From: Pseudohongiella sp. O18
GTDB lineage: Bacteria; Pseudomonadota; Gammaproteobacteria; Pseudomonadales; Pseudohongiellaceae
Assembly: GCF_021729085.1 (NCBI RefSeq)
Contig: NZ_JAJSAR010000002.1
Coordinates: 1,307,445 to 1,371,444, forward strand
DNA length: 64,000 bases
Reading direction: 5' to 3'
Shown: piece after piece, positions 19,501 through 29,297 of the stretch
How the letters are laid out: the number at the start of each line of letters is the position of its first letter
Position numbering within the stretch: position 1 is the first letter of the stretch
Notes under the pieces: model-generated
Told to the model about the DNA's origin: nothing
Databases searched by the model: none
The model's input: the letters and a program-made list of their open reading frames with translations, nothing else
Translations under genes and position numbers: made by a program

Positions 19501-20075
19501 ATATCACCGTAGACCTCAAGTCCTTCGAAATCTGTGCGCATGATGATGTTCACTGCGCCGGCCACGGCATCCGAACCGTAGAGTGCTGAACCACCGTCGG
19601 TCAGAACTTCCAGCCGCTCCACCATTACCAGAGGTATTGTGTTGATATCAACAAATTCGCCACCGGATGGGGTGGTTGTTGCAGCAGCGACCTGGCGCTT
19701 GCCGTTGATCAAAGTCAGTGTGGAATTTTCGCCCAGGTTGCGAAGGTTGATGTTGGCGGTGCCGGACAGGGTACCTAGCGCTGCGTTACTGCCTTCTGCG
19801 CCTTCATTGGAAATGGAGCCAGAGTTGATTTCGAGATTCTTGACAACGTCCCATATCTGGGCCGCGCCCTGGGATTCTATAGAGGTTCTGTCGACGACCT
19901 GCACGGGGGATGGCGCATCAAGCGGACTGCCGCGCAAGTAAGAACCGGTTACTACGACTTCTTCAACTTCCTGTGCTTCATCTGACTGCTGGGCAAAAGC
20001 GGGCATAACAACAGCACCTGTTGTCAAGCCAGCGATCGCGCAAGCCAGACTCTTTTTGACAAGCCATCTGGACAT
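16569..20075 (-). CDS. TonB-dependent outer-membrane receptor, paralogue 3
   Basis: A 1168-residue receptor with ATG 20075 behind GAGGAG. The signal peptide is residues 1-28 (ending AFA), followed by the TonB-box-like EEVVVTGSYLRG, a plug and a barrel ending RLYARALLQF. It shares long identical stretches with the receptor at 12796 (FVDINTIPLVMVERLEVL, GGPNCTPNG, FSQSFRAPN) and conserved Cys pairs (CSQCIFNYD), so they arose by duplication. Differences concentrate in presumed surface loops, for example an extra segment around GAQHPAAFQAANALATRLG. Substrate unknown. It has its own terminator and is divergent from the DUF945-like gene. Confidence 0.94.
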   Translation of the reverse strand: MSRWLVKKSLACAIAGLTTGAVVMPAFAQQSDEAQEVEEVVVTGSYLRGSPLDAPSPVQVVDRTSIESQGAAQIWDVVKNLEINSGSISNEGAEGSNAALGTLSGTANINLRNLGENSTLTLINGKRQVAAATTTPSGGEFVDINTIPLVMVERLEVLTDGGSALYGSDAVAGAVNIIMRTDFEGLEVYGDIQGIEKAGDKFDKTGSVIWGWASETGATNFVLAGETFRRDPVSVEDARYFDERSEFSATVGGLGTIINQSSFGARLNRDYINQAAIDQAVAEGGDASLRYTDPLCSELSSADGTPFFVGTNTAPRGEPSSSCREYSYEWNLLAVGMERNSIAGAFSHSFSEKAEFYSFMQWSHSDIERSDSGAVSSRGPTVMLAQPGAHQGNPLIPLGAPANYSIGRYAELGSMAPLIGLDAPASIPNAPIAGYNGGPNVPMYANVNIGNAPRLGGNKNRNETETVGIQAGLKGEFYALGDRRFNYDVGFSWSGTSFELEYQTFQRDRAELAANGLGGPNCTPNGRADFDFISAGAQHPAAFQAANALATRLGIAPQIPTFWGAYGAGLTQTFFPGFVLTTRESLSLALTSNNQGQDGCQFYNPFLTQMTDSNLANSQELVDWMMPTVKRADKRNQLAVFDAVVSGEMFEMTGGTAQFAVGAQLRKQNNKSNAPAINLPGIPNAILGYDENGVPDEFHYVSNNYECSQCIFNYDTDRDVSAVFTELSLPILADVETQLALRYEDYGGSIGGELTPKVAASWRITDELLLRGSFSQSFRAPNLGVVEAGLEAGEITFRDPIRNQAVRAGLRPATNEFAEPNTTYSVGAPAPDVGNESANTYNIGFQWTPFGALDGLSVGADFWRFEVKDRVLPQPGISSIEGEIAAFEQAAQNPANYVFNSSLGSDAAVRNVACDPAALEAEWGSNPDNSRNAAGGVIEGSRLDCVVDPATYVVPNVVRSVGSTTAALITIQSSTINAGEIESDGVDLKLAYDWQTDVGRFRASSDFTYVNSYELIDVPGLELGLMETGVFDAAGTTGDGVLVRSLPDLKGNVTVGWSSNSLAHSVSVIGRFIGSYDDLAYASTFEAGNDYVRSVVQEKVDSYSSVDLQYSYRHEWANPDLGSATLTVGMLDAFNAELPFRYQGALNYDASVFDGRGRRLYARALLQF

Positions 20076-20386
20076 GAGAGACTACTCCTCATTATTGTTA
20101 TGTAAAAAACCTAAACAGCGGTTACATGTTGCTGATTTCACTAGGCCGTTCAGAACTAAACCGGGTCTTCGGCCAGCAACAGGCAGAGAAAAGACACACG
20201 GTACCACTGAGAAAAGCGCTTCAACGATAGCCAAACCCCCAATGCATTGCAAACGAATTAACGGCGAAAATTGTCGCTTTATCCTGTATAAAACCTGAGA
20301 ATATTGCCTATCATCCTTTGTGATCTTTGCGTGTTGAACCGGTCTGATGATCATGACCTTAAATAGCGCAGCGCCCAGGCGACAGA
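20076..20386. other. Divergent intergenic region
   Basis: A 311-bp gap between the receptor reading left and the DUF945-like gene reading right. AT-rich stretches with possible -10 elements (TATAAA near 20287) are present, but I cannot define a full promoter or operator and see no coding frame worth calling. Confidence 0.5.
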
Positions 20387-21160
20387 ATGAGCGGACCGGA
20401 AACAAAATTGAGCAAACTATTGAGAAAAATTCGCAACTTTATACTGACCATCGCATTGCTGGCAGGCTTGATCGCTGTTTCATTACCCGGGGTGATTGGT
20501 CTGGGCGTGCGTCATCAGATGTCAGCGCTGTTGACTGCGGCGACCAACAGCAATCCATACAGCGCCCTGCTGTCCGTGCATCTGGACAGGATTGAACCCG
20601 GCTGGTTCACCAGCAATTACTACCTGACGATTGCGGGGCCTGTATTGTCCGCTGATGGCTCACAAACCGCCACGCAACGCACACAATTGTCAGTCACTCA
20701 CGGCCCAATTATCCGGCACTTGCGTGACACGCCTTTGGCAATTGCGGAATTTCAATTGATCAACCTCGATCCAGTTACCGGGCCGGACACACCGCATTTA
20801 TCCGGGTCAGCGGTGCTGACCATGGAGTCGCCCACTATTGCCGCGCTCCGGGGTATCGCAGGATTCAGCGCCCTCGGCGGTGAACACTGGCTGGAATCAC
20901 GTGGTCATTGGTCGCTCCCTGCGGTTCTGACCAGCGCTGCAGACGAACCGATACCCGGCAACCTTCAACTCTACCTCGATGCCGATGCCGAGGCATTGGG
21001 CGCCGGGGCTGGCAAAGACCTGTTGCAGATCATTCAGTTACAGGGCTGGACTCGCATCAGCAATGGCCGTGCGCTAAGCCATATATCTGTCATTGATGGC
21101 GCCGTCACGGTTAACGGACAGTCACTGCGACTCAGTGTGGGGCCGGCTGATGGCGAATAA
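20387..21160 (+). CDS. DUF945 (YdgA-like) membrane-anchored protein
   Basis: A 257-residue protein with one N-terminal membrane helix (about 18-40, FILTIALLAGLIAVSLPGVI) and a periplasmic remainder. The segments RIEPGWFTSNYYLTI and THGPIIRH resemble the DUF945/YdgA family, which has such a Gly-Trp-Phe-Ser/Thr-Ser pattern and a HGP motif. It is much shorter than E. coli YdgA (about 500 residues), so it represents one half or a compact member. Family function is poorly known. The ribosome site is weak (CAGGCGACAGA). It lies 159 bp upstream of ygiQ with a separate possible promoter between them. Confidence 0.6.
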   Translation: MSGPETKLSKLLRKIRNFILTIALLAGLIAVSLPGVIGLGVRHQMSALLTAATNSNPYSALLSVHLDRIEPGWFTSNYYLTIAGPVLSADGSQTATQRTQLSVTHGPIIRHLRDTPLAIAEFQLINLDPVTGPDTPHLSGSAVLTMESPTIAALRGIAGFSALGGEHWLESRGHWSLPAVLTSAADEPIPGNLQLYLDADAEALGAGAGKDLLQIIQLQGWTRISNGRALSHISVIDGAVTVNGQSLRLSVGPADGE

Positions 21161-21258
21161 TGACCGTACCGACAGACCTATTTGAGGTACCGCGCAATAA
21201 GCGACGCAGTTCTCCGGTCAGGTGCGCAATACAGCATAGCGCCAGCTTCAGGCTATCA

Positions 21259-21287
21259 TTCATGTCAGGGCCACAATCGTGTAGAAT
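21259..21287 (+). promoter_or_regulatory. Possible ygiQ promoter
   Basis: TTCATG, a 17-bp spacer and TAGAAT, giving a start near 21294 and a 26-nt leader with a CAGGTA ribosome site before the ATG at 21320. Confidence 0.35.
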
Positions 21288-21319
21288 GGCGCTGAATTTC
21301 TCAGGTATCCCGCGCCGTC

Positions 21320-23551
21320 ATGTCCGACTCAAGCAAACCGCCACATCTGTTTTCATATCCGCGTTACTGGGCCGAGTGCTTTGGCACCGCTCCCTATCTG
21401 CCCATGTCACGGGCGGAGATGGATGCGCTGGGCTGGGACAGCTGCGATATCATCATCGTTACCGCGGACGCTTATGTCGACCACCCCAGTTTTGGCATGG
21501 CTGTGGTTGGACGTTTGCTGGAGGCTCAGGGCTTCCGGGTGGGCATCATTGCGCAACCCGACTGGCAAAGTGCAGAGCCGTTTAAAGCCCTGGGCAAGCC
21601 GAATCTGTTTTTCGGGGTCACCGGCGGTAACATGGACTCGCTGATCAACCGCTACACCGCGGACCTGCGTATCCGCAGCGACGATGCCTATACACCGAAT
21701 GCAGAACCGGGCAAGCGTCCCGATCGGTCGGTGATCGTTTACAGTCAGCGCTGCCGTGAGGCATTCTACGACACGCCTATCGTCATCGGTGGCATAGAGG
21801 CAAGCCTGCGCCGTATAGCACAGTATGACTATTGGAGCGACCAGGTTCGCCAGTCCATACTCATCGACTCTAACGCCGATATTCTGCTCTATGGCAACGC
21901 TGAGCGGGCGCTGGTTGAGGTTGCTCATCAGATCGCAAATGGCAGGGATCTGGCGACGATGACCGATGTGCGTGGTACGGCTATTGTGCGCAGAGATGTA
22001 CCGGCTGGATGGACCGAGATTGACTCGACCCGCATCGACTGGCCAGGCCGCATCGACAATATTCCGAACCCTTACGAAGTGCCACACGACCAGGCGACCG
22101 ACACCAAGACACGCGAACTCGCCAAAGCCGGGCAGACTGTGAGCATGGCCGGGGGCGACGCTGTAGCAGTCAAAGCGCCTGTGCCTGATGCTGAAACCGT
22201 AACGACGGTCCGCATCATACCGCTGCCGCTGCACCGACAGTTCGACAGCGATCCTGAACGCACATATATCCGGCTGCCGCCATACCACAAGGTGAAAAAA
22301 GACCCTGCACTGTATGCGCACGCCTCAAGGGTATTGCACCAGGAGTCCAACCCCTACAATGCCAAGGTACTGGTTCAGAAGCACGGTACGCTGGACGTAT
22401 GGGTCAATCCACCACCGATTCCGCTGGAAACAGACGAAATGGACGGGGTGTTCGACCTGCCCTATCAGCGTCGCCCGCATCCGTCATATGGCAATGCCCG
22501 TATTCCTGCCTACGATATGATCAAAACCTCGGTGAATATCATGCGGGGCTGCTTTGGCGGCTGTACCTTCTGCTCGATAACAGAGCACGAAGGACGCATT
22601 ATCCAGAGCCGGTCAGAGGGTTCCATTCTTCGCGAGATTGAAAAAATTCGCGACCAGGTGCCTGGATTCACCGGCACGATCTCCGACCTTGGCGGCCCGA
22701 CTGCCAATATGTACAAACTCAACTGTAAGTCCCAGGAGATCCAGAAGCGCTGCAAACGCCTGTCATGCGTCTATCCGACCATCTGTCAGCATCTGAATAC
22801 GGACCATAGCCCTACGACACAACTTTACCGCAAGGCGCGCGCCATTCCCGGGGTAAAACGTGTGGCGATCGCCTCAGGCCTGCGCTATGACCTGGCCATC
22901 AAGGATCCGGAATACGTTGAAGAACTGGTGACACACCATGTTGGCGGCTACCTGAAGATCGCACCGGAGCACAGCGAAGACAAAACGCTTTCCAAGATGA
23001 TGAAACCCAGCATCAGCGCCTACGATGAATTCAAACGCATGTTTGATCACTTTTCGGCCAAGGCTGGCAAGGAACAGTACCTTATTCCCTATTTCATTGC
23101 TGCCCACCCCGGCTCCGATGATGAAGACATGATGAATCTGGCGCGCTGGCTGAAGAAGTACAAGTTCAAGCCCGACCAGGTGCAGACCTTCTATCCATCA
23201 CCGATGGCGCTGGCTACGGCGATGTACTATTCCGGCAAGAATCCACTTAAGAAAGTGACCTACAAAAGTGAATCGGTCACGGTCAGCAAGGACATCGAGC
23301 AGCGCAGACTGCAAAAAGCCTTCCTGCGCTACCACGACCCCAAGAACTGGCCGATGCTGCGCACGGCCCTGCGCAAAATGGGACGTGACGACCTTATCGG
23401 CAGCGCGCCACACTGCCTGGTGCCGGACGACAAACCCGCGAGGGGTGGAAAATCCGCACCGCGCGCTGCGGCGAGACATAGCGCAGGTGGACGGCGACAC
23501 ACTGCTGGTGGCAAGCCGGGCAGAAAGTCCGTCAAACGCCGTATCCACTGA
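21320..23551 (+). CDS. YgiQ-family radical SAM protein
   Basis: A 743-residue member of the YgiQ family (UPF0313), radical SAM enzymes of unknown reaction. An N-terminal domain carries [19 protein letters not shown] and [16 protein letters not shown], both hallmarks of the family. The iron-sulfur motif [10 protein letters not shown] (CxxxCxxC, near residues 411-418) starts the radical SAM core, followed by [11 protein letters not shown] and [10 protein letters not shown]. The C-terminus is basic and low in complexity ([13 protein letters not shown], then KSVKRRIH), perhaps contacting nucleic acid. Length fits E. coli YgiQ (about 740). Monocistronic in this context. Confidence 0.93.
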   Translation: MSDSSKPPHLFSYPRYWAECFGTAPYLPMSRAEMDALGWDSCDIIIVTADAYVDHPSFGMAVVGRLLEAQGFRVGIIAQPDWQSAEPFKALGKPNLFFGVTGGNMDSLINRYTADLRIRSDDAYTPNAEPGKRPDRSVIVYSQRCREAFYDTPIVIGGIEASLRRIAQYDYWSDQVRQSILIDSNADILLYGNAERALVEVAHQIANGRDLATMTDVRGTAIVRRDVPAGWTEIDSTRIDWPGRIDNIPNPYEVPHDQATDTKTRELAKAGQTVSMAGGDAVAVKAPVPDAETVTTVRIIPLPLHRQFDSDPERTYIRLPPYHKVKKDPALYAHASRVLHQESNPYNAKVLVQKHGTLDVWVNPPPIPLETDEMDGVFDLPYQRRPHPSYGNARIPAYDMIKTSVNIMRGCFGGCTFCSITEHEGRIIQSRSEGSILREIEKIRDQVPGFTGTISDLGGPTANMYKLNCKSQEIQKRCKRLSCVYPTICQHLNTDHSPTTQLYRKARAIPGVKRVAIASGLRYDLAIKDPEYVEELVTHHVGGYLKIAPEHSEDKTLSKMMKPSISAYDEFKRMFDHFSAKAGKEQYLIPYFIAAHPGSDDEDMMNLARWLKKYKFKPDQVQTFYPSPMALATAMYYSGKNPLKKVTYKSESVTVSKDIEQRRLQKAFLRYHDPKNWPMLRTALRKMGRDDLIGSAPHCLVPDDKPARGGKSAPRAAARHSAGGRRHTAGGKPGRKSVKRRIH

Positions 23552-23593
23552 TCCTGGAAACCCTCTGAGGCTCATTCTCAAATGCGATTTACG

Positions 23594-23622
23594 TTGCTAA
23601 CGAGAATGATTAACACTATGAT
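23594..23622 (+). promoter_or_regulatory. Promoter of the FecA-type receptor
   Basis: TTGCTA, a 17-bp spacer and TATGAT. The predicted start is near 23629. The spacer and -10 are covered by a Fur-like box, the usual layout of iron-repressed promoters. Confidence 0.6.
23602..23620 (+). promoter_or_regulatory. Fur box
   Basis: GAGAATGATTAACACTATG matches 14 of 19 positions of the classical Fur consensus (GATAATGAT-A-ATCATTATC) and overlaps the -10 of the receptor promoter. It predicts repression by Fur when iron is plentiful. Confidence 0.65.
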
Positions 23623-23712
23623 TGGCGCAATTTTTTGCATTCGTCATGCGCTCAAAGAAATCGCAGGCAATGCGCCAACACCATAGGACGATACTATCCT
23701 CAGGGGAGTTAT

Positions 23713-25854
23713 ATGAAGATTCGCAACAAGCGTCTGCAATTTGCTGTGTCCGCCATCATCATGGGATCAACTGTCGGCGCCCACGCCTCGAATGTCGAGG
23801 AATTCCTGATCATTGGCAGCCGTGAAGACGCCCGCACCGTGGCCGGCTCCGGCGCTGTGATTGATGGAGAACAGATTCGCATTGAAGCTGCCACAGATAT
23901 CAACCAGCTTCTGAAAACCGTGCCGGGTGTCTACATCCGTGAAGAAGAAGGCCTGGGACTGCGCCCGAATATCGGTATCCGCGGCGCCACATCCGAGCGC
24001 AGCAGCAAAGTCACCATCATGGAAGACGGCATCATGATGGCACCGGCGCCCTACGCCGACCCGTCAGCCTACTACTTCCCTACCGCGACCCGTCAGTCCA
24101 CCGTTGAAGTCCTGAAAGGCGCGCCACTGCTTCGCTATGGTCCTCAGACCACCGGTGGCGTAGTCAATCTGGTCAGCACGCCCATTCCGCAGGAAAGTGC
24201 TGGCAGCGTGCAAACCGTGATTGATGAGCGCGGCAGCGTCGATCTGCATGCCTGGGCAGGTGGACAGGGCGAATCCATGGGCTGGTTGCTGGAAACCGTA
24301 CAGCGCGATGGTGAAAGCTTTAAGGACACCGATCGCAGCAACGATGCCGGCGACTATCGTATTGAGGATTACGTTGCCAAGCTTGGCTGGCAATCCACTG
24401 AAGGACCGGCGCAAAGCCTGCTGCTAAAACTGCAGTATTCAGAGGAAACCTCTCTGGAAACCTATCTGGGTCTGACCGATGCCGACTTCGAAGCCAACCC
24501 CAACCGTCGATACGGCCTGTCATCCATTGATGATATGAGCAATCGTCACTCGTCGATCCAGCTCAGCTATGCTCTGGCGCTAAGCGACAACACAAGCTTG
24601 AGCGCGAATGCCTACCAGAACAATTTCAAACGTAACTGGTTCAAACTCGACGGCGGTGGTGCGTACATTGATGCTGCCAACCGCGGCGATGAGCGTGCCC
24701 AGGCAATTCTGGACGGATCAGGGAACGTGAATGGACTGCGTTACAAGAACAACAATCGTAGTTACGAATCACGCGGTGTTGAAGTTAATCTGACGCATAA
24801 CCAGGGCGATCACTTGATCGAGTTCGGTGCGCGCACTCACGAAGACGAATCAGACCGCTTCCAGCCCGTTGATGTTTACAACCAGGCCGGCGCACGACTG
24901 ATCTACGACCGCCGCATCCAGCCAGGTTCCGGCGACAATCGTGTAGGTTCTGCAGATGCAGTGACCGTCTGGCTGACGGATACCTGGCAGGTCACGGACG
25001 CGCTGACCGTCAACGCGGCATTGCGACACGAAAACGTCACCACCAGCGAACATCGTTACGCAACTCTGGACCGCAGCTCGCTGAACCGTATTACCAACAA
25101 CGAAGCCAGCGAATGGTTGCCAGGCGTGTCACTGACCTATCAGATCAGCGACAGTTTCCAGATCCTGGCTGGCGTGCATCGCGGATTTTCTCCACTGGGT
25201 GCAGGCGCACAACCTAACGAAGACCCGGAAACCAGCGATAATTATGAAGCCGGCTTCCGTTACCAGAGCGGCACCCTGTTCGCTGAACTGATCGGTTTTT
25301 ACAGCGACTTCTCGAACAAGAGTGAGAACTGCTCACTGGCCAGCCCCTGCAGCAACGGCGAAACCAGTGGCTCTTACACTACTGGTGAAGCAGTGATTCA
25401 GGGCCTGGAAGTTCAGTTTGGCAACCGGTTTGCGGTAGGCGACGCGTCTGTGCCCTTCGATTTCAGTTACACCTTGACTGATGCCGAGATCACACGTACT
25501 GATGCAACGGCTGGTGTGAACAAGGGTGACGAGCTGAAAGACGTACCACGTAATATCTTCAGTGTCCGTAGTGGTCTGGAGCTGGCCAATGGCTGGAACA
25601 ACTACATCGTCGGCAAGCTGGTACATGAAATGTGTGTGTCAATCGGGTGTAACAACTCGGTCAGCCCATACGCTAGAACTGACACTCTGTTCGTTACCGA
25701 TCTGATCAGCCGCTACACCATCAATAACGGTGTTGAGTTATTCCTTAAAGTAGAAAACCTGTTCGACAAACAGAAGATTGTTTCACGCGATCCCGACGGC
25801 GCGCGCCCGAACAAGGCTCGTACCGCGTCAGTTGGTTTCCTGTACGAGTTCTGA
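23713..25854 (+). CDS. FecA-like TonB-dependent siderophore/iron receptor
   Basis: A 713-residue outer-membrane receptor for ferric complexes. The ATG at 23713 follows AGGGGAG; residues 1-25 are a signal peptide (ending AHA). It has a TonB-box-like EEFLIIGS, a plug with TVPGVYIREEEGLGLRPNIGI and RYGPQTTGGVVNLVSTPIP, a barrel with DKQKIVSRDPDGARP, and a C-terminal Phe. The sequence style matches the FecA/ferric-citrate branch and is unrelated in detail to the three 1150-residue receptors in this window. There is no N-terminal signalling domain and no FecIR pair, so control is probably only by the Fur box at 23602. The true ligand (citrate or a xenosiderophore) is not decidable. Confidence 0.92.
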   Translation: MKIRNKRLQFAVSAIIMGSTVGAHASNVEEFLIIGSREDARTVAGSGAVIDGEQIRIEAATDINQLLKTVPGVYIREEEGLGLRPNIGIRGATSERSSKVTIMEDGIMMAPAPYADPSAYYFPTATRQSTVEVLKGAPLLRYGPQTTGGVVNLVSTPIPQESAGSVQTVIDERGSVDLHAWAGGQGESMGWLLETVQRDGESFKDTDRSNDAGDYRIEDYVAKLGWQSTEGPAQSLLLKLQYSEETSLETYLGLTDADFEANPNRRYGLSSIDDMSNRHSSIQLSYALALSDNTSLSANAYQNNFKRNWFKLDGGGAYIDAANRGDERAQAILDGSGNVNGLRYKNNNRSYESRGVEVNLTHNQGDHLIEFGARTHEDESDRFQPVDVYNQAGARLIYDRRIQPGSGDNRVGSADAVTVWLTDTWQVTDALTVNAALRHENVTTSEHRYATLDRSSLNRITNNEASEWLPGVSLTYQISDSFQILAGVHRGFSPLGAGAQPNEDPETSDNYEAGFRYQSGTLFAELIGFYSDFSNKSENCSLASPCSNGETSGSYTTGEAVIQGLEVQFGNRFAVGDASVPFDFSYTLTDAEITRTDATAGVNKGDELKDVPRNIFSVRSGLELANGWNNYIVGKLVHEMCVSIGCNNSVSPYARTDTLFVTDLISRYTINNGVELFLKVENLFDKQKIVSRDPDGARPNKARTASVGFLYEF

Positions 25855-25878
25855 TCAACTCCCAGGTGTTTACCGAAC

Positions 25879-25912
25879 AAAAAAGGCAGCTCAACTGAGC
25901 TGCCTTTTTTTT
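25879..25912. terminator. Bidirectional intrinsic terminator
   Basis: 14-bp arms (25879-25892 and 25897-25910) with a GGCAGCTC core, a 4-nt loop and A/T tracts on both flanks. It serves both the FecA-type receptor (+) and tex (-), which converge here. Confidence 0.9.
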
Positions 25913-25944
25913 ATTCAGACTCATTGTCCAAAAAGTAACACAAG

Positions 25945-28287
25945 CTATTTCTTGTTCTTGAGAGCCTGCTCAAACAACGCCGCCATCGTACCGGTCTGAC
26001 GCTTGTTGTCAGCCGCTTTTCCAAAGTCCTTCTTGCCACGGGTGGATGTTGCAGCCCGGGCGCCACCACGCGAGGAACGACTGCCATCGCTTTTCTCGCC
26101 AGGTTGCGGCAAGGGATCATCCAGACGCATGGTCATGGCGATTCGTTTTCTTTCACGATCAACTTCCAGCACTTTGACTTTGACAATCTGGCCGGCACTC
26201 ACCACTTCGTGCGGATCCTTAACAAACTTGTCTGACAGGGCTGAAATATGCACCAGGCCATCCTGATGCACCCCTACATCAACAAATGCACCGAAGTTGG
26301 TGACATTGGTGACAGTGCCTTCGAGTATCATGCCCGGCACCAGGTCTTTTATTTCCTCAACACCTTCTTTCAATTCCGCTGTTTTAAATTCGCCACGCGG
26401 ATCACGACCGGGCTTCTCCAGCTCTTTGAGGATATCCTGAACAGTGGGCAGACCGAATTTCTCGCTGACGTAATCCTGGGCCTTCAGGCCGCGCAGAAAC
26501 GCAGCGTCACCGATCAGTGACTTCACGTCGCGATTGTTGCGACGTGCGATTTCCTCAACCAGCGGATAGGACTCAGGGTGCACTGCGGACCCATCCAGCG
26601 GGTTCTCACTTTCATGGACACGCAGAAAACCAGCTGCCTGTTCAAATGTCTTATCCCCGAACCTGGGCACCTTCTTCAATTGTTCACGCGACCGGAACTG
26701 ACCATTCTGGTCCCTGAATTCCAGAATATTGCTGACCAGCGACTGATTGAGACCGGACACCCTTTTTAGCAATGGAGCCGACGCTGAATTGACATCCACA
26801 CCCACTGCGTTCACACAGTCTTCGACCACTGCGTCCAGACTTCTGGCCAGCTTCACCTGACTGACATCGTGCTGGTACTGACCAACACCAATCGACTTGG
26901 GTTCGATCTTTACCAGCTCGGCCAGAGGATCCTGCAGTCGGCGCGCAATGGACACGGCGCCGCGGATGGTAACGTCCAGATCCGGCAGTTCCTGTGAGGC
27001 AAACTCCGAAGCTGAATACACGGATGCACCCGCCTCGTTGACCATGACTTTCTTGAGCTTGAACTGCGGGAACTGTTTGCAGAAATCACCCACAAACTGG
27101 TCGGTTTCACGCGACGCGGTACCATTGCCGATACTGATCAGTTCAACCGGGTATTTATCACAGAGCGCTTTTAATACGGCAGCCGCCTCCGCCTTGCGAT
27201 GCTGAGGCGCGTTCGGAAAAATTGCACCGTGGTCCAGCACTTTGCCAGTCTGATCCACAACGCAGAGTTTAACGCCGGTGCGCAGACCCGGATCAAGACC
27301 GATCGTGACTTTCTTGCCAGCTGGCGGCGCCAGCAACAGATCCTTGATATTGCGGGCAAACACATCGATGGCGCCCTCTTCCGCCTGCTCACGCAATTGA
27401 GTCAGAAAGTCCGTCTGCAGGTGTGTATGTACCTTGACGCGCCAGGTCCAGCGCACCACATCTGCCAGCCACTTGTCAGCTGCCCTGCCCTGATCATTGA
27501 TCTTCCAGTGCGAGGCAATCATGCCCTCGCAGGCGTGACGCGCTGGTGGTGCGTTTTCGTCGACCGGGATATCCAGCTTCAGATTGAGGATGCCCTCGTT
27601 TCTGGCACGGAACAGGGCCATCACGCGGTGCGAGGGAATGGTCGTAACCGCTTCCGAAAATTCAAAATAATCCCGGTACTTGGCACCTTCCTGCTCCTTG
27701 CCCGGCACCAGCTCCGAGATCATATGCGCGTGCCCCCAGAAGAAGTCCCGCAGCTTGCCCAGCAGATTTGCATCTTCGCCAAACTGTTCGATCAGAATGT
27801 GACGGGCGCCGTCCAATGCTGCTTTTGCATCGGCGACCCCCTGGTCGGCATCAATGTATTTCTCAGCTTCCAGTTCCGGGTCCAGCGTCGGGTTGTCGTA
27901 GAGGCTGTCGGCCAGCGGCTGCAGGCCCGCCTCTCTGGCAATCTGTGCCCTGGTGCGGCGCTTGGGCTTGTAGGGCAGATAGAGATCTTCCAGAGCAGTC
28001 TTGGTATCCGCCTGGCGGATCTGAGCTTCCAGCTCCGGCGTCAGCTTCTCCTGCTCGGAGATGCTCTTGAGAATGACCTCTCGTCGATCTTCCATCTCAC
28101 GCAGATAGACCAGGCGCTCCTGCAATTTGCGCAGCTGTGTGTCATCCAGGCCTCCGGTCACTTCTTTCCGGTAGCGGGCAATAAACGGGACTGTCGCGCC
28201 GTCATCCAGCATGGCAACAGTGGCAGTTACTTGTTGGGCTTTCGCGCCGATCTCCGCGGCAATCTGTTCATACATCGCTGTTAACAC
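25945..28287 (-). CDS. tex: Tex transcription accessory protein (S1 RNA-binding)
   Basis: A Tex homologue of about 780 residues, a nucleic-acid-binding protein linked to transcription and RNA metabolism. The N-terminal helical region carries [21 protein letters not shown] and [18 protein letters not shown]. It is followed by a YqgF/RNase-H-like domain ([16 protein letters not shown]), helix-hairpin-helix repeats ([19 protein letters not shown]), and a C-terminal S1 domain ([21 protein letters not shown]) with a basic tail. The start is GTG 28287, since AGGA lies about 10 nt upstream; ATG 28275 is the alternative. Followed by a terminator shared with the convergent receptor. Confidence 0.95.
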   Translation of the reverse strand: MLTAMYEQIAAEIGAKAQQVTATVAMLDDGATVPFIARYRKEVTGGLDDTQLRKLQERLVYLREMEDRREVILKSISEQEKLTPELEAQIRQADTKTALEDLYLPYKPKRRTRAQIAREAGLQPLADSLYDNPTLDPELEAEKYIDADQGVADAKAALDGARHILIEQFGEDANLLGKLRDFFWGHAHMISELVPGKEQEGAKYRDYFEFSEAVTTIPSHRVMALFRARNEGILNLKLDIPVDENAPPARHACEGMIASHWKINDQGRAADKWLADVVRWTWRVKVHTHLQTDFLTQLREQAEEGAIDVFARNIKDLLLAPPAGKKVTIGLDPGLRTGVKLCVVDQTGKVLDHGAIFPNAPQHRKAEAAAVLKALCDKYPVELISIGNGTASRETDQFVGDFCKQFPQFKLKKVMVNEAGASVYSASEFASQELPDLDVTIRGAVSIARRLQDPLAELVKIEPKSIGVGQYQHDVSQVKLARSLDAVVEDCVNAVGVDVNSASAPLLKRVSGLNQSLVSNILEFRDQNGQFRSREQLKKVPRFGDKTFEQAAGFLRVHESENPLDGSAVHPESYPLVEEIARRNNRDVKSLIGDAAFLRGLKAQDYVSEKFGLPTVQDILKELEKPGRDPRGEFKTAELKEGVEEIKDLVPGMILEGTVTNVTNFGAFVDVGVHQDGLVHISALSDKFVKDPHEVVSAGQIVKVKVLEVDRERKRIAMTMRLDDPLPQPGEKSDGSRSSRGGARAATSTRGKKDFGKAADNKRQTGTMAALFEQALKNKK

Positions 28288-28350
28288 TGAATAGGGTTCC
28301 TGCACTTGATTTTGGGTTGTTGTGTTGGGGGTTCGATAGTCAAAAGGTCA

Positions 28351-29172
28351 CTACGCAGCGGAGTCATCCCCGGCATCATTGCGATTGGCACGTTTAACGT
28401 GATCATCAATGTAGGTCAGCACGCCGCGCAGTATGTTGATTTCCATGGCGTCCGGACGTATCCGGCCAAACAGCCTGCGCATACGTGGCATCAGCAAGCG
28501 CGGGTTTTTGGGATCGTGAAAGTCCATGTCAGTCAGCACCTGCTCAAGGTGGGCATAGAACAGTTCCAACTGGTGGTTATCTGCCTTGGGCACATCCCAG
28601 TACTCATCTTCAACGCTGGCATCGTAAAAATCACCACTGTGAACCGGTTGTGCCGCCTCACCTGCCGACAGCGCATCCAGCATGGCAACCCGCACCTCAT
28701 AACAGATCACCACCACAGCCGCCGCCAGATTGAGCGAGCTGTACTCTTCATTGGCGGGAATCTGTACGTGATAATGGCAGAGCTGCAGCTCTTCGTTATT
28801 CAGACCGCTGTCTTCACGGCCAAACACCAGCGCAACTTTGTTGCGACCGGCGTCTGCTGCCACATGATTCGCGCACTGTCGGGGGCTGAGCACTGGCCAT
28901 GGCATCCGGCGTGACCGGGCACTGGCGCCAATCACCAGCCCGCAATCCGCAACAGCCGTCTGCAGATCGGGAAACACCTCTGCCCTATCCAGCACGTCAG
29001 TGGCCGATGCCGCACGCCAGGTTGCGGTATCACTGGGATAGTCCCTGGGATCGACCAGGCGCAGGTTGGGAATCCCCATATTTTTCAAGGCGCGCGCGGC
29101 GGCGCCGATGTTGCCGGGATGTGAGGTATTAACCAGCACGACCTGGATATTGGAAAATTCGGGCAGGCTCAA
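28351..29172 (-). CDS. trmJ: tRNA (Cm32/Um32) 2'-O-methyltransferase TrmJ
   Basis: A 273-residue SPOUT methyltransferase that uses S-adenosylmethionine to methylate the 2'-O of residue 32 in tRNA anticodon loops. Seen: IQVVLVNTSHPGNIGAAARA at the N-terminus, and the knot motifs LVFGREDSGLNNEEL and IPANEEYSSLNLAAAV. The C-terminal extension (about 165-273) is also typical. It is divergent from suhB, an arrangement also seen in enterobacteria. An extended -10 lies about 40 bp upstream. Confidence 0.94.
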   Translation of the reverse strand: MSLPEFSNIQVVLVNTSHPGNIGAAARALKNMGIPNLRLVDPRDYPSDTATWRAASATDVLDRAEVFPDLQTAVADCGLVIGASARSRRMPWPVLSPRQCANHVAADAGRNKVALVFGREDSGLNNEELQLCHYHVQIPANEEYSSLNLAAAVVVICYEVRVAMLDALSAGEAAQPVHSGDFYDASVEDEYWDVPKADNHQLELFYAHLEQVLTDMDFHDPKNPRLLMPRMRRLFGRIRPDAMEINILRGVLTYIDDHVKRANRNDAGDDSAA

Positions 29173-29213
29173 AGATCTCTCCGCGTCCGTTGATGTTTAT
29201 AAAATGGGTCCGG

Positions 29214-29222
29214 ATTATAACA
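29214..29222 (-). promoter_or_regulatory. Extended -10 promoter of trmJ
   Basis: On the minus strand, TG-T-TATAAT, a perfect extended -10, about 42 bp upstream of the trmJ ATG. No good -35 is present, which extended -10 promoters tolerate. Confidence 0.4.
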
Positions 29223-29297
29223 GCCTGATAACAAACTATCTGCGTTGCTCTCGTTTTGCTATCATTGGCGGCTGATTCACTCCCGATTGTCGAGACT

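Noticed and set aside
20076-20386. Fur box upstream of receptor paralogue 3
   Set aside because: AACAATAATG near the ribosome site faintly resembles a Fur half-site, but the match is too short and the same AT-rich leader occurs in the other paralogues.
21407-22321. A 304-codon frame antisense to ygiQ
   Set aside because: The ygiQ strand shows family motifs throughout; the antisense product is Arg/Cys/His-rich without recognisable domains.
27199-28284. A 361-codon open frame on the plus strand opposite tex
   Set aside because: It lies entirely antisense to a well-conserved gene, has no family features or ribosome site, and long antisense frames are expected in G/C-rich coding DNA.
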